A stretch of 64,000 bases of DNA from Osedax frankpressi. Its lineage: Eukaryota; Annelida; Polychaeta; Sabellida; Siboglinidae. The stretch lies in contig OZ038318.1 of assembly GCA_964035775.1 (NCBI GenBank), positions 7,841,183 through 7,905,182 on the forward strand, read 5' to 3'. Below the pieces are notes generated by a model. The model made no database searches and was not told where the DNA came from. It saw only the letters and a list, made by a program, of their open reading frames with translations. This document shows, piece after piece, positions 1 to 9,858 of this stretch; the first letter of the stretch is position 1; each line of letters opens with the position of its first letter. A program made the translations under genes and the position numbers.

Positions 1-332
1 AGAGCTAGGGAGAGCTAGGGAGAGTTAGGGAGAGATGGGGAGGGTTAGGGAGAGCTGAGGAGGGTTAGGGAGAGTTAGGGAGAGTTAGGAAAAGATGGGG
101 AGAGATAGGGAGAGTTAGGGAGAGATGGAGAGAGATGATAGAGTTAGGGAGAGATGGGGAGAGTTAGTGAGAGCTAAGGAGAGTTAGGGATAGATAGATA
201 GAGTTAGGGAGAGATGGGGAAGGTTAGGGAGAGTTAGGGAGAGATAGGGAGAGTTAGGGAGAGCTTATGAGAGTTAGGGAGAGTTAGGAAAAGATGTGGA
301 GAGATAGAGAGAGTTAGGGAGAGTTAAGGATA
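1..332. repeat. Purine-rich minisatellite, GGGAGAGTTA-type unit
   Basis: Degenerate tandem copies of a roughly 10-12 base unit of the form GGGAGAGTTA, with GAGATGGGGA and GAGCTAGGGA variants. The plus strand is almost C-free. Runs of three or four G at regular spacing could form G-quadruplexes. On the minus strand, the sense strand of the TEAD exon to the right, the unit reads CTCTCCCTAAC, which is pyrimidine-rich and contains the branch-point-like string CTAAC. It resembles but is not the insect telomere repeat TTAGG. Confidence 0.9.
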
Positions 333-640
333 ATATTAATATTAATTGTAATTTAATAATTATATTGATTATATTAATTATAATATAATAATTATATTGA
401 TTATATTAATTATAATATAATAATATGTTGATTATATTAATTATAATATAATAATATATTGATTATATTAATTATAATTGAATAATTATATTGATTATAT
501 TAATTATAATATAATATGTTGATTATATTAATTATAATATAGTAATATATTGATTATATTAATTATAATTTAATGATTATATTGATTATATTAATTATAA
601 TATAGTAATATAATAATTATATTATTGTATTATTGATTAT
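333..640. repeat. AT-only minisatellite
   Basis: Imperfect tandem copies of a unit of about 45-55 bases made of ATTATATTGATTATATTAAT followed by TATAATATAATA-type sequence. No coding potential. It directly follows the purine-rich array. Confidence 0.85.
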
Positions 641-967
641 TAACGGAGGATGTACAAAATAAAGATAAATGCATCATAAAGGTCTATCAACTATTGTGAC
701 AAGAAAATCTATTCTATTGTATTCAATTCCATTGTATTATTGCTGTACCTGTGCAATCAATTAGTAAATACGGTGTTCTACGTTATCTGCTATGTTTTAG
801 TGTAGTTCAGGAAGTGTAGTTCTGGTAAACGCTTTAACAACATTTAGCATATAACTGTATATACATAAACAGAGTATTAGAAATCTATATCCGAGATGAC
901 ATTGCACATAAAAATAGTTGACATTCCTCGAGCGTAAAAAGAGAGATTTGGCCTGCATTCTTTTGCT
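641..967. other. Unique sequence between arrays, no gene seen
   Basis: Ordinary AT-rich sequence. Short open frames run in from the array on the right on both strands, but no domain, start context or splice-bounded exon is convincing. Likely intronic to the TEAD gene. Confidence 0.5.
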
Positions 968-1903
968 ACACTCATTATTACACTGGTTATTACACTGGTT
1001 ATTACACTGGTTATTACACTGGTTATTACACTGGTTATTACACTGGTTATTACACTGGTTATTACACTGGTTATTACACTGGTTATTACACTGGTTATTA
1101 CACTGGTTATTACACTGGTTATTACACTGGTTATTACACTGGTTATTACACTGGTTATTACACTGGTTCTTACACTGGTTATTACACTGGTTATTACACT
1201 CGTTATTACACTCGTTATTACACTCGTTATTACACTGGTTATTACACTGGTTATTACACTGGTTATTACACTGGTTATTACACTGGTTATTACACTCGTT
1301 ATTACACTCGTTATTACACTCGTTATTACACTGGTTATTACACTGGTTATTACACTGGTTATTACACTGGTTATTACACTGGTTATTACACTGGTTATTA
1401 CACTGGTTATTACACTGGTTATTACACTGGTTATTACACTGGTTATTACACTGGTTATTACACTGGTTATTACACTGGTTATTACACTGGTTATTACACT
1501 GGTTATTACACTGGTTATTACACTGGTTATTACACTGGTTATTACACTGGTTATTACACTGGTTATTACACTCGTTATTACACTGGTTATTACACTGGTT
1601 ATTACACTCGTTATTACACTCGTTATTACACTGGTTATTACACTGGTTATTACACTGGTTATTACACTGGTTATTACACTGGTTATTACACTGGTTATTA
1701 CACTGGTTATTACACTGGTTATTACACTGGTTATTACACTGGTTATTACACTCGTTATTACACTGGTTATTACACTGGTTATTACACTGGTTATTACACT
1801 CGTTATTACACTCGTTATTACACTAGTTATTACACTCGTTATTACACTCGTTATTACACTCGTTATTACACTCGTTATTACACTCGTTATTACACTCGTT
1901 ATT
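968..1903. repeat. 12-bp minisatellite, unit TTACACTGGTTA
   Basis: About 78 nearly perfect head-to-tail copies of a 12-base unit. The main variant replaces TGG by TCG in blocks of units (for example near 1200-1230, 1290-1330 and 1800-1900), which suggests block-wise spread by unequal exchange or slippage. Because 12 is a multiple of three, the array is open in several frames on both strands, giving spurious (ITSV)n and (LLHW)n proteins. These are not genes. Confidence 0.97.
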
Positions 1904-2929
1904 AATGCGAGGTTACAAATAATGCTTGCATTCCATAAGTACACAGAAATAACAAATCACGTGTGAATCACGCGTAAATATAAATAAACAATTTAAATAC
2001 AACTTAAATTGCAAATATAATATAATTGATAAAGTAATGAAATATGACAACAATTCGGTAATAACGCTGACCTAGATTTATGCACCGGAAATCATTAATA
2101 ATAATCATTTAATGCACTGATAAAAATAGGCGAGTGTAACTAGATCTAGGTGATGGAAAGGGGCGGAGCCTATTCCATTGTTGTACGGGGGGGGGGGGGG
2201 GGGGGGGCGCGACTATTACAATGTGTCTATTCGTCGCTCCGATTACATAATGCGTATCGACAACGCATCACGATTGATTAAGTGTCGCGTGACACCGAAG
2301 GACCAACGCAGTACCCGCCTATTACCCGAATGAATTCAACAAGAAGCGATTACGTAAGCGATGCGATTAAACTGTCGCGGAGGTCACTTTATTTTCTGTG
2401 GCTACGTAATTTTCCGTTTCGTGAACTCAAAAGCATTCGTAGATCGACACGAAATTGAAATTGGATACAAAAATAATTAGAAGTTTAGTGGATTTGATAG
2501 ATTCGATGATTGAACCGTAAATATAACATAATTCACTTTATTCATATTATCTAAATCAGAAGTGTTCTATGAACAATAGTATTAGTGTTTGGGCAAGAGA
2601 GGTAGGACAATGGAGATTGATATAATACAATATTAAGACAATTACTAAGTATATTTATGTTACAGATTTGAATTTGAAGATAAACTGATTTGGAGTGGAG
2701 ATTGCGATATTGACGTGGATATTGTCATCTATTAAACTCATAAATATTGGCCGAAATAATATCTTATAAGTATAGATAAAGACAATGATCGAAAAACTAG
2801 ATAAAAACTAATAGTTAGATTAATAAACAATTATATGATTTCTAAAAATGTGTCAAATATTTATAGTATGATCTAATTGAAACCAATATTTAAAATCACT
2901 AAACAGAGAAAGACTTAAACTAAACCTAT
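1904..2929. other. Unique sequence, no gene seen
   Basis: No exon with a recognisable domain. From about 2100 to 2480 the sequence is less AT-rich and has several CpGs, so it could be a regulatory segment. A run of 21 G lies at 2187-2207. The next TEAD exon (rest of the DNA-binding domain) was looked for here and not found, so it probably lies left of the window. Confidence 0.5.
2187..2207 (+). repeat. Poly-G tract (21 G)
   Basis: Uninterrupted run of 21 G flanked by TGTAC and CGCGAC. Homopolymers of this length are unstable and often mis-sized in assemblies. Confidence 0.95.
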
Positions 2930-3530
2930 AACTAGTTTTAGACAAAGTACTAGATTAATACCTAGACTTAGGATGAAGTTGAGATCTAGACTAAAATCGA
3001 AGTTAAGATCTAGACTAAGATTGATGTTAAGATCTAGACTAAGATCGTAATTAATATCTATACTAAGTTCGAAATTAAAAACTAGACTAAGATTGAAGTT
3101 AAGATATAAGTTAAGATAGAAGTTAAGATCGAAGTTAAGATAGAAGTTAAGATAGAAGTTAAGATAGAAGTTAAGATATAAGTTAAGATTGAAGTTAAGA
3201 TATAAGTTAAGATAGAAGTTAAGATAGAAGTTAAGATAGAAGTTAAGATAGAAGTTAAGATAGAAGTTAAGATAGAAGTTAAGATAGAAGTTAAGATAGA
3301 AGTTAAGATAGAAGTTAAGATAGAAGTTAAGATAGAAGTTAAGATAGAAGTTAAGATAGAAGTTAAGATAGAAGTTAAGATCGAAGTTAAGATAGAAGTT
3401 AAGATAGAAGTTAAGATAGAAGTTAAGATCAAAGCTAAGATTGAAGTTAAGATCTGAGTTAAGATAGAAGTTAAGATCAAAGTTAAGATCAAAGTTAAGA
3501 TCAAAGTTAAGATTGAAATTAAGATCTAAA
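2930..3530. repeat. 12-bp minisatellite, unit GTTAAGATAGAA
   Basis: Degenerate at the left end, becoming near-perfect from about 3100 to 3440. It starts a few bases after the donor of the TEAD exon at 3542-3712 (minus). On the sense (minus) strand the unit is TTCTATCTTAAC: pyrimidine-rich, G-free and carrying the branch-point-like string CTTAAC in every copy. Long (LNFY)n and (ILTS)n open frames here are products of the 12-base period. Confidence 0.95.
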
Positions 3531-3541
3531 CTCGTACCAAC

Positions 3542-3712
3542 CGTACATCTTGCCTTCGTCGCTGAGTATGATTTTACGTCGGCCACATGGCGGGTAAATG
3601 GATAAAGCTTCTTGGAAACTTTGTTCGATGTCGGGCGACCAAACTCCTTCGGCATCTGCATTCAAATCGTCGTTTATTGAATCGTTAGCGCCGGAGTCTA
3701 CGCTGGCGGGAC
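3542..3712 (-). CDS. TEAD (scalloped): TEAD/scalloped transcription factor, exon with the start of the TEA domain (partial gene)
   Basis: TEAD proteins are the DNA-binding partners of Yorkie/YAP in the Hippo pathway; they act in the nucleus and bind MCAT-type sites through the N-terminal TEA domain. This 171-base exon encodes 56 full codons. After a Ser/Asn/Asp-rich lead ([17 protein letters not shown]) it reads [20 protein letters not shown] and then [15 protein letters not shown], the first half of the TEA domain and essentially identical to the animal family. It is bounded by an acceptor (CCTCCACCAG) and a donor (TACG followed by GTTGGT), in phase 1 at both ends. The rest of the TEA domain would begin in the next exon, to the left, and is not in the window. 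The start codon exon was not found either. The 12-bp array at 2930-3530 sits just inside the following intron. Confidence 0.93.
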
Positions 3713-4621
3713 CTGGTGGAGGCGGTCGGAACTAGGGGTTAGAGGTCGGAATCTCGTCGCAGGGTGTATCGATAACATGGGTCTCGACGAATATATAGAA
3801 TAGGGGTTAATGATGGGTCTTCGCGATAGGATAGGTTTATAGAAGTGGGGATTATGCTGGACTATGGTTTGCTAGATGGTAGCGGGAGGGTAAAAAGTGG
3901 TATAATAGGAAGAGAGGGCTTGCAATGGAGTGAGTTAGATGGCGTTGTAAAACGAAGGCAGATCTAGAACGTCAAAAGATAGGGCAGTACTAGGTCGAGA
4001 AGATTTAACCCAAAGGGTCAACTGTAAAGGTTAAGAGGTCACGAGGTCGACATTATTTTAGTTGGTAAAAGTGACATAATGAACTGGTCAGAAAGTCAGA
4101 AATCAGCGTTACTCCCAAATAACTGCTTGTAAGTAATGCCAACAAAACTTATTTATATTATCAAATGATTACGTAATAGTGGAATATTAATAATCGTGTT
4201 GTATTTAAGATAATAAATCAGCGTACGATGATAATGTAAGTCGAGTGTCTGGGTGTAAAACATGTCATAGATAAACTATCGTTGTAAGATTCCGACAAAT
4301 GCGAGAACAGAGTCCGCTGTTGCCATAGCAACGGCAACACCGACCTGTTAGTGGACTCCTCATCGACAGATTGTTTGCAGAGGTCATCATATTCACTGTC
4401 GGGGTCATCGAGTGGCATTAGAGGTCATAATATTGTTGTTTAGAGAACAAAGATGTTTACAGAATTCTTATTATATCTTATAAATAATAGTGATTTGTAA
4501 ATAATATTGACTTATATAACAAATAATTAATCGAATAGCTCTTGAATAAATAATATTGAAATAAGTATAAATATAATATTAAGATTATGTATATTAATAC
4601 TTTATGCATAATAGATCATAT

Positions 4622-4722
4622 TCTATATATATATATATTAATACTTTATGCATAATAGATCATATTCTATATATATATTAATACTTTATGCATAATAGAT
4701 CATATCCTATATATATAATACA
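4622..4722. repeat. AT-rich tandem repeat, about 47 bp x 2-3
   Basis: The string TTAATACTTTATGCATAATA followed by GATCATAT and a TA run occurs three times in a row, with only TA-run length differences and one base change in the last copy. Confidence 0.85.
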
Positions 4723-4799
4723 TACTATTATTTAAATTCAATTAAATAAGTTCAATATATTACAATGTTTGCGGAAAAATCGTAATATCATCAAATGTG

Positions 4800-5035
4800 C
4801 AAAACTTAAATTATAAAGTTATAGTGTAAATTTATAGTGTAAAGTTGTAGTGTAAAGTTAGAGTGTTAAGTTAGAGTGTTAAGCTATAGTATAAAGTTGT
4901 AGTGTAAAGTTGTAGTGTAAATTTACAGTGTAAAGTTATAGTGTAAAGTTACAGTGTAAAGTAATTGTGTAAGGTTACGGTGTAAAGTTACAGTGTAAAG
5001 TAATTGTGTAAATTTAGAGTGTAAAGCTAAATGTA
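4800..5035. repeat. Minisatellite, 12-13 bp unit TAAAGTTATAGTG
   Basis: About 18 imperfect copies of a unit of the form TAAAGTTATAGTG, with TGTAG, TAGAG and TACAG variants. It lies just downstream of the stop codon of the minus-strand coding segment at 5091-5414, so it may form part of that gene's 3' untranslated region. Confidence 0.85.
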
Positions 5036-5090
5036 TACAGTTGTGCAGAATTTAAACCTTCAGTGTAAAGCTAAATGTATCGAGTAGTAA

Positions 5091-5414
5091 TTACACTCTA
5101 AATTGAAGCGTATTACGGAGCCTCATCCCAAGTCCTACGGCCGCTACCAACGCTAGGAACAGGAGAGCCGTTGACCAACCGTCCTGATTAATCGGATTCG
5201 AGTTGAGCATTGAATTCGGATTGTTCCAGACTCCGGCGTGCTGACCGGACATGTTGTCGACGACGGAGGTAATGGTGTTGCGACGGCCGTAGGGGTCGGG
5301 GGTCGGCGAAAGGCCGTAGGGGTCGGGGGTCAGCGAAGGGCCGAACGCCGCAGACGGGTGGTAGAGGTGGTGGCGAGCAGACGATTGCTGCCACAGATGT
5401 CGAGGGTTGCTGTG
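5091..5414 (-). CDS. Unidentified protein, C-terminal coding segment with a hydrophobic tail (partial, runs into gap)
   Basis: An open frame of 107 codons plus stop runs from the sequence gap down to a TAA at 5091-5093. No stop interrupts it, and codon use is GC-rich compared with the flanks, as for the real exons in this window. The sequence is His/Gln/Pro-rich first, then has two copies of PDPYG (LTPDPYGLSPTPDPYG), then a polar NNPNSMLNSNPINQ stretch, then a hydrophobic segment (WSTALLFLALVAAVGLGM) followed by RLRN. That layout fits a tail-anchored or C-terminal single-pass membrane protein. The upstream part is lost in the gap. An alternative is that the exon ends at a GT in CTCCGTAATA and continues elsewhere. 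The family is not recognised. Confidence 0.6.
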   Translation of the reverse strand, partial: HSNPRHLWQQSSARHHLYHPSAAFGPSLTPDPYGLSPTPDPYGRRNTITSVVDNMSGQHAGVWNNPNSMLNSNPINQDGWSTALLFLALVAAVGLGMRLRNTLQFRV

Positions 5415-5614
5415 NNNNNNNNNNNNNNNNNNNNNNNNNNNNNNNNNNNNNNNNNNNNNNNNNNNNNNNNNNNNNNNNNNNNNNNNNNNNNNNNNNNNNN
5501 NNNNNNNNNNNNNNNNNNNNNNNNNNNNNNNNNNNNNNNNNNNNNNNNNNNNNNNNNNNNNNNNNNNNNNNNNNNNNNNNNNNNNNNNNNNNNNNNNNNN
5601 NNNNNNNNNNNNNN
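5415..5614. other. Assembly gap, exactly 200 N
   Basis: A run of exactly 200 N, which looks like a fixed placeholder for a scaffold join. The true distance between the flanks is unknown. It removes the upstream part of the coding segment at 5091-5414. Confidence 0.99.
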
Positions 5615-5910
5615 GTATATATAAAGTACACTTTAAAATGTGTTAATTATATAAAATATATTAGCATGTAAACGACGCTTCTAAATAAACAAACACCCGC
5701 AAATTGCGCAACAGCACTCATTAAAGTGGAGTAAATCTATTCATGAATTTACGAGCGTAGCTAATTTAGGCTAATAGTGAAACATTTTCACTACCAACTT
5801 TCATGCATAATACGTTTTAAATATGATCAATATTAAAAAAGGATTAATTAAGTATAATAAAATATAGAACAATTCATTTTGGGAATAATTGTATAAATAT
5901 AATATTTAAA
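5615..5910. other. AT-rich sequence, nothing recognised
   Basis: No exon, RNA gene or repeat was recognised between the gap and the left copy of the SRP RNA duplication. Confidence 0.4.
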
Positions 5911-6159
5911 TGATAGTTTGTATAATGAACGCTAGATTCGTTTGTGTATTTTTAATTTAACCTTATAGCCAATATTACGTTACGGTAATCTTGGCTTATA
6001 ATATTTCGTTTATAATATAAATGTGTTATTTAGTATTAGTATTTGGTTATCACTAATATATACTTATTACTTTATATTGTATGTTATTAATATTATAATT
6101 TATAGTAATATAAATTTTAAATTGTTATGATAAAATCAAGAATTAGACCACTTTTTATA
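5911..6159 (+). repeat. Duplicated 5' flank of an SRP RNA copy
   Basis: This stretch matches 9342-9558 nearly base for base, apart from an extra stretch of about 40 bases near 5955-6000. It ends directly at the 5' end of the 7SL-like sequence, so the whole upstream region, presumably including the pol III promoter, was duplicated with the gene. That argues for segmental duplication rather than retroposition. Confidence 0.85.
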
Positions 6160-6431
6160 GCTGGGAGTTTTGGTGAACTCCTGTAATCTGACTACTTGGA
6201 AGCTAGTATTTGGAATAGTTTGAGATTGGGATCACTCTTTCATAGTGTACTATGTTGATCGGGTGTCCGCGCTAAGCTTGGCATCGATATGGTTGTCTCT
6301 GGGGAGCCGGAGATATACCAGGTTGTTATAATGAGGGACGTATTGGCCCAGGACCAGCTGGTCATGTACATATACGTTATACAAATACGACCCGCACTGC
6401 TGGTCTAGCAGGCAAAAGTTTCCGTGTTTAG
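6160..6431 (+). pseudogene. SRP (7SL) RNA copy, rearranged and 3'-truncated
   Basis: Matches the intact SRP RNA at 9559 onward: the same 5' Alu-domain start (CTGGGAGTTTTGGTGAACTC), the same GATCGGGTGTCCGC motif and the same helix 6 hairpin with a GGAG loop. It differs in the helix 8 region, where the short hairpin with a GAAA loop is replaced by about 49 unrelated bases. Similarity stops after GTTTCCGTGTT, so the 3' part that closes the Alu domain and the T-run terminator are missing. A functional SRP RNA is therefore unlikely. A minus-strand open frame here is a shadow. Confidence 0.8.
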
Positions 6432-6660
6432 CCGTCCCACAAACAAAGTCCTCCATAGGACCACCGTTACTCTACTGCGCAGGAGGGAAACGGTGGAAAT
6501 GTATTACAATTCTACAGTTTCTATGCAGTAGACTATATACTGTCAGGTTTACCGTTATCCCACTGTACGGCAGAGTACCAGTAGTACCCTTTCTCTACTG
6601 TTTCCGTGCCGTAGAGTAGATACATATTATATAGTGAATTCCACTATCCGTGTTGATCCT
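6432..6660. other. GC-richer segment with repeated CTACTG/CAGTAG motifs
   Basis: Directly after the truncated SRP RNA copy. CTCTACTG, GCAGTAGA, GGCAGAGTA and CCGTAGAGTAGA recur in both orientations (6470-6480, 6523-6532, 6571-6580, 6594-6618), so the segment can fold on itself. It has no counterpart beside the intact SRP copy. It may be what broke that copy, for example an inserted foldback element, but no clear terminal repeats or target duplication were found. Confidence 0.35.
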
Positions 6661-7302
6661 TGAACTTAAATTTAAAACCCCTACTTTTATTTTGAAAACA
6701 AACATTCTCATATTACTGTTATAATTTTCGGATAATTTTATTTCGTGCATTTGTTTTCACAATATAATTATAATCGGTTAGAATACTATATAAACTTTAA
6801 AATTATAATAATACTACCAATATACACTTTATATATATAGTTTAAATGTGTATCTCTAAATATAAAGTGTATAATTGTAATGTAATATAATTAAAATAAT
6901 AATAATAATATTGCTTTGTACTTTAATTATACAGTAGTTATATATTAAAAATAACATTTATATTTATTACCAACTGTTTTACGATGTAATAGTTTTATAA
7001 GGATGTATAACTCAAGATCAGACTACATGCAGCATATAGAGTGTACCTAGGATAGTATTTACTAAATTAATTGCAAATATATAAATTGAATAAAAACATA
7101 TTTATTGATTTATAAAAAAAATCATTCATCTTTTTTTTGCCATTTCTGTGAAAAAAATAAAAAATGTAAAAATCAATAAACTACTTTCTATAAATATATA
7201 TTCATAGAAAGTATATATTATTAGTATGCTCATAATGTTTATACTAACTGGCAGTACAGTCTCATTTATCAATAACCAATTATATCAATAGTGCATATTA
7301 AA
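6661..7302. other. AT-rich sequence, nothing recognised
   Basis: No coding or RNA gene signal was found. A short direct and inverted repeat of TTTCTATAAATATATATTC type occurs near 7180-7215. Confidence 0.4.
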
Positions 7303-7713
7303 ACAGTATTTAATAGTATTTAAATAGTATTTAAATAGTATTTAAATAGTATTTAAATAGTATTTAAATAGTATTTAAATAGTATTTAAATAGTATTTAA
7401 ATAGTATTTAAATAGTATTTAAATAGTATTTAAATAGTATTTAAATAGTATTTAAATAGTATTTAAATAGTATTTAAATAGTATTTAAATAGTATTTAAA
7501 TAGTATTTAAATAGTATTTAAATAGTATTTAAATAGTATTTAAATAGTATTTAAATAGTATTTAAATAGTATTTAAATAGTATTTAAATAGTATTTAAAT
7601 AGTATTTAAATAGTATTTAAATAGTATTTAAATAGTATTTAAATAGTATTTAAATAGTATTTAAATAGTATTTAAATAGTATTTAAATAGTATTTAAATA
7701 GTATTTAAATAGT
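7303..7713. repeat. 11-bp minisatellite, unit TATTTAAATAG
   Basis: About 37 copies of an 11-base unit with almost no divergence along more than 400 bases, so it is either very young or strongly homogenised. The core TATTTAAATA is palindromic. The 11-base period is close to one helical turn of DNA, so the same AT tract would recur on the same face of the helix. Confidence 0.97.
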
Positions 7714-9341
7714 AGTTAAAATAACGTAACACCATGCTGGTAGTAGAATGACAATGCATACCAACATAGTACCAAGTAACATTTTCTGATTACAATCTCA
7801 ATTATAAACACCCAATCACAAAGTATTGAAAAAATTTGAAAAATGATATAATAACTCACTGGTAGTAAACTGATATATATGATGTGTGTACCGATATAAA
7901 CTACCAATATAAACATAAAGTTTAAATTTATATAAAGTGTAGAAAAAGGATCAGAAATGGAAACTGGTGAAAATTCATAGAATTTAGAAATTTACCGAAT
8001 AGAATTACTTGATTTTTATAATATTAATGATTTTTATATTAGTTTTAAACAATTAAATAGCAATTTAGTTTAGTATTGATATGTAATTCATTAATATTAT
8101 TTATAGGTTTGAGTATATGAAATACCAAAATTTACCACAAGTATGGAAGAGGAACCGGTCGCATGTTAAACTATATAACATATGTTATTACTTTATATAG
8201 TGGTATATGATACACATATCATATTATTATTATTTGTATCACATTTATTTCATATTTAACATATTAGTATAGTTTTAAGGTACTTTCTGAGTAGCCTTCA
8301 TGTTTATGGAGAATGCACATGCAAATCTTTATATTTAACCCCTTAATATAAAATCTTATTTATAATTATAAATCTTAAGTTGTTATTTAATTTCTAATAT
8401 ATTCATTTACAAGTAATAACAACGGAAATAAAAATTCTTACAAATTTTATTTTATCAATTATTTAATTCAATATATAATTATTAAATATTGACAGAAATG
8501 GAGAAAATTGATGTACTTACTGCAAATAATATTATTCAAAATTACTTGTTTTCCATAGATTATATCTCGAACAAAGATGATGTAATTGCTTTAAACAATA
8601 AACTGGACGATAGGAAAATATACAATGAATATGTTAGTATATGATAAATAATAATATTTGGAATCAGTTCATTGTGAATTTATTTATATAATTGTAAAAT
8701 TTAGAGAAATTTAAATTAAATTAATTGCATTATATTCATTGCCACTAGTTATCAATATCTGGTCAATAGAAATATTTTAAATGTAAACATATTTATTAAG
8801 ATGTATAAATATATATATATATATATATGTATATATTAATATATATGTCAAATGTATTATATTTTGTTGTATTCCCATTTAATACATTGTCTCAAGAGAC
8901 AAGAGAAATAGGAGAAAATATATAAGAAACATTTAAAATCAAATTGGAATATTTGAATTATGTATTATACAATGTAGGCACGAACAAGCTGTCTCTAAAA
9001 ATTAAATAATATTTACAGAATCATAACTAACACACTAACACAATAAAAGTATATATATATTTATACAGGTTGACAAGATCAATTTGCCATATCCCAAAAA
9101 TATTTAAAAAAAAGATGAACATACGATGTATAAGAAGAGTGAGCGGATTAAAACTAATTATTAAAACATATATTTTATATTTGTGCGTTTAATTTGTAAT
9201 CACGTTATGTAATTTAAACGCTGATGCTATTAAATGGTTTAAATAAATCTCCTTAATTATTAACAATATGATATTAACAATATCACAAGAATAATTTATT
9301 CTGGTAATAATTAAAAAAAACATGAAATTTATATTTTTAAA
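7714..9341. other. AT-rich intergenic sequence
   Basis: No exon or RNA gene recognised. A short TA-repeat lies near 8808-8850. An open frame of about 66 codons at 7716-7916 (minus) has no domain and lies in AT-rich DNA, so it is not called. Confidence 0.4.
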
Positions 9342-9558
9342 TGATAGTTTGTTTAATGAACGCTAGGTTCGCTGCATTATTATTATTTTTTTATTTATAA
9401 TATTTCGTTTATAATATAAATGTGTTATTTATTATTAGTATTTAGTTATCACTAATGTATACTTATTACTTTATATCGTATGTTATCAATATTATAATTT
9501 ATAGTAATATAAATTTTAAATTGTTATGATAAAATCAAGAATTAGACCACTTTTTATA
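9342..9558 (+). promoter_or_regulatory. 5' flank of the SRP RNA gene, probable pol III promoter region
   Basis: About 200 bases directly upstream of the SRP RNA are conserved with 5911-6159, while DNA further upstream is not. Copying of exactly this flank is consistent with an external pol III promoter, as known for 7SL genes. No individual element was assigned with certainty. Confidence 0.45.
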
Positions 9559-9858
9559 GCTGGGAGTTTTGGTGAACTCCTGTAATCTGACTACTTGGAA
9601 GCTAGTATTTGGAATAGTTTGAGATTGGGATCACTCTTTCATAGTGTACTATGTTGATCGGGTGTCCGCGCTAAGCTTGGCATCGATATGGTTGTCTCTG
9701 GGGAGCCGGAGATATACCAGGTTGTTATAATGAGGAACGTATTGGCCCAGGACCGAAAGGTAGCAGGCAAAAGTTTCCGTGTTGAGCAGTAGCCGGTTGG
9801 CGCTTGTGAATAGATGTTGTGTAAGAGCCCGGTTGTATGACTAGACTTCATACTTTTT
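9559..9858 (+). ncRNA. SRP RNA (7SL): SRP RNA (7SL RNA), apparently intact
   Basis: RNA scaffold of the signal recognition particle, which pauses translation and targets ribosomes to the ER. The 5' end CTGGGAGTTTTGGTGAACTC then TGTAATCTGAC corresponds to the Alu domain (GGTG and TGTAAT loops). The S domain shows the hallmark GATCGGGTGTCCGC and CTAAG strings, a helix 6 hairpin TCTCTGG-GGAG-CCGGAGA with the GNAR-type loop that binds SRP19, and a helix 8 hairpin CAGGACC-GAAA-GGTAGC followed by GCAGGCAAAAG, the SRP54-binding region. The 3' part (GTGAATAG, then GAGCCCGG) returns to the Alu domain. A run of five T at 9854-9858 fits pol III termination. Length of about 295 is typical for animal 7SL. 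A minus-strand open frame here is a shadow. Confidence 0.93.

Larger units (their letters stand above)
3713..5090. other. Intergenic or intronic stretch with two small tandem repeats
   Basis: Mostly AT-rich. An open frame on the minus strand at 4218-4418 has an acidic start (PDSEYDDLCKQSVDEE) followed by a possible GT donor, but no acceptor is evident and the sequence is not recognised, so it is not called as an exon. Tandem repeats are listed separately. Confidence 0.4.

Noticed and set aside
1-332. Telomere-like TTAGGG strings
   Set aside because: TTAGGG occurs as part of a longer GGGAGAGTTAGGGAGAG unit, not as a pure 5-6 base telomere repeat, and the array is followed by ordinary genic DNA.
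877-1944. 355-codon (ITSV)n frame on minus and 302-codon (LLHW)n frame on plus
   Set aside because: Both are the 12-bp array read in frame. The unit has no stop in these frames, and no non-repeat domain is attached.
2915-3661. 248-codon minus frame with a non-repetitive N-terminal part
   Set aside because: The N-terminal part is an out-of-frame reading of the TEAD exon (true frame [10 protein letters not shown]) and the rest is the 12-bp array.
4218-4418. Acidic minus-strand frame with a possible donor
   Set aside because: No acceptor upstream and no recognisable family; cannot be separated from a chance frame.
6250-6456. Minus-strand 68-codon frame, and a similar one at 9639-9851
   Set aside because: Antisense shadows of SRP RNA sequence; conservation between them reflects the RNA gene.
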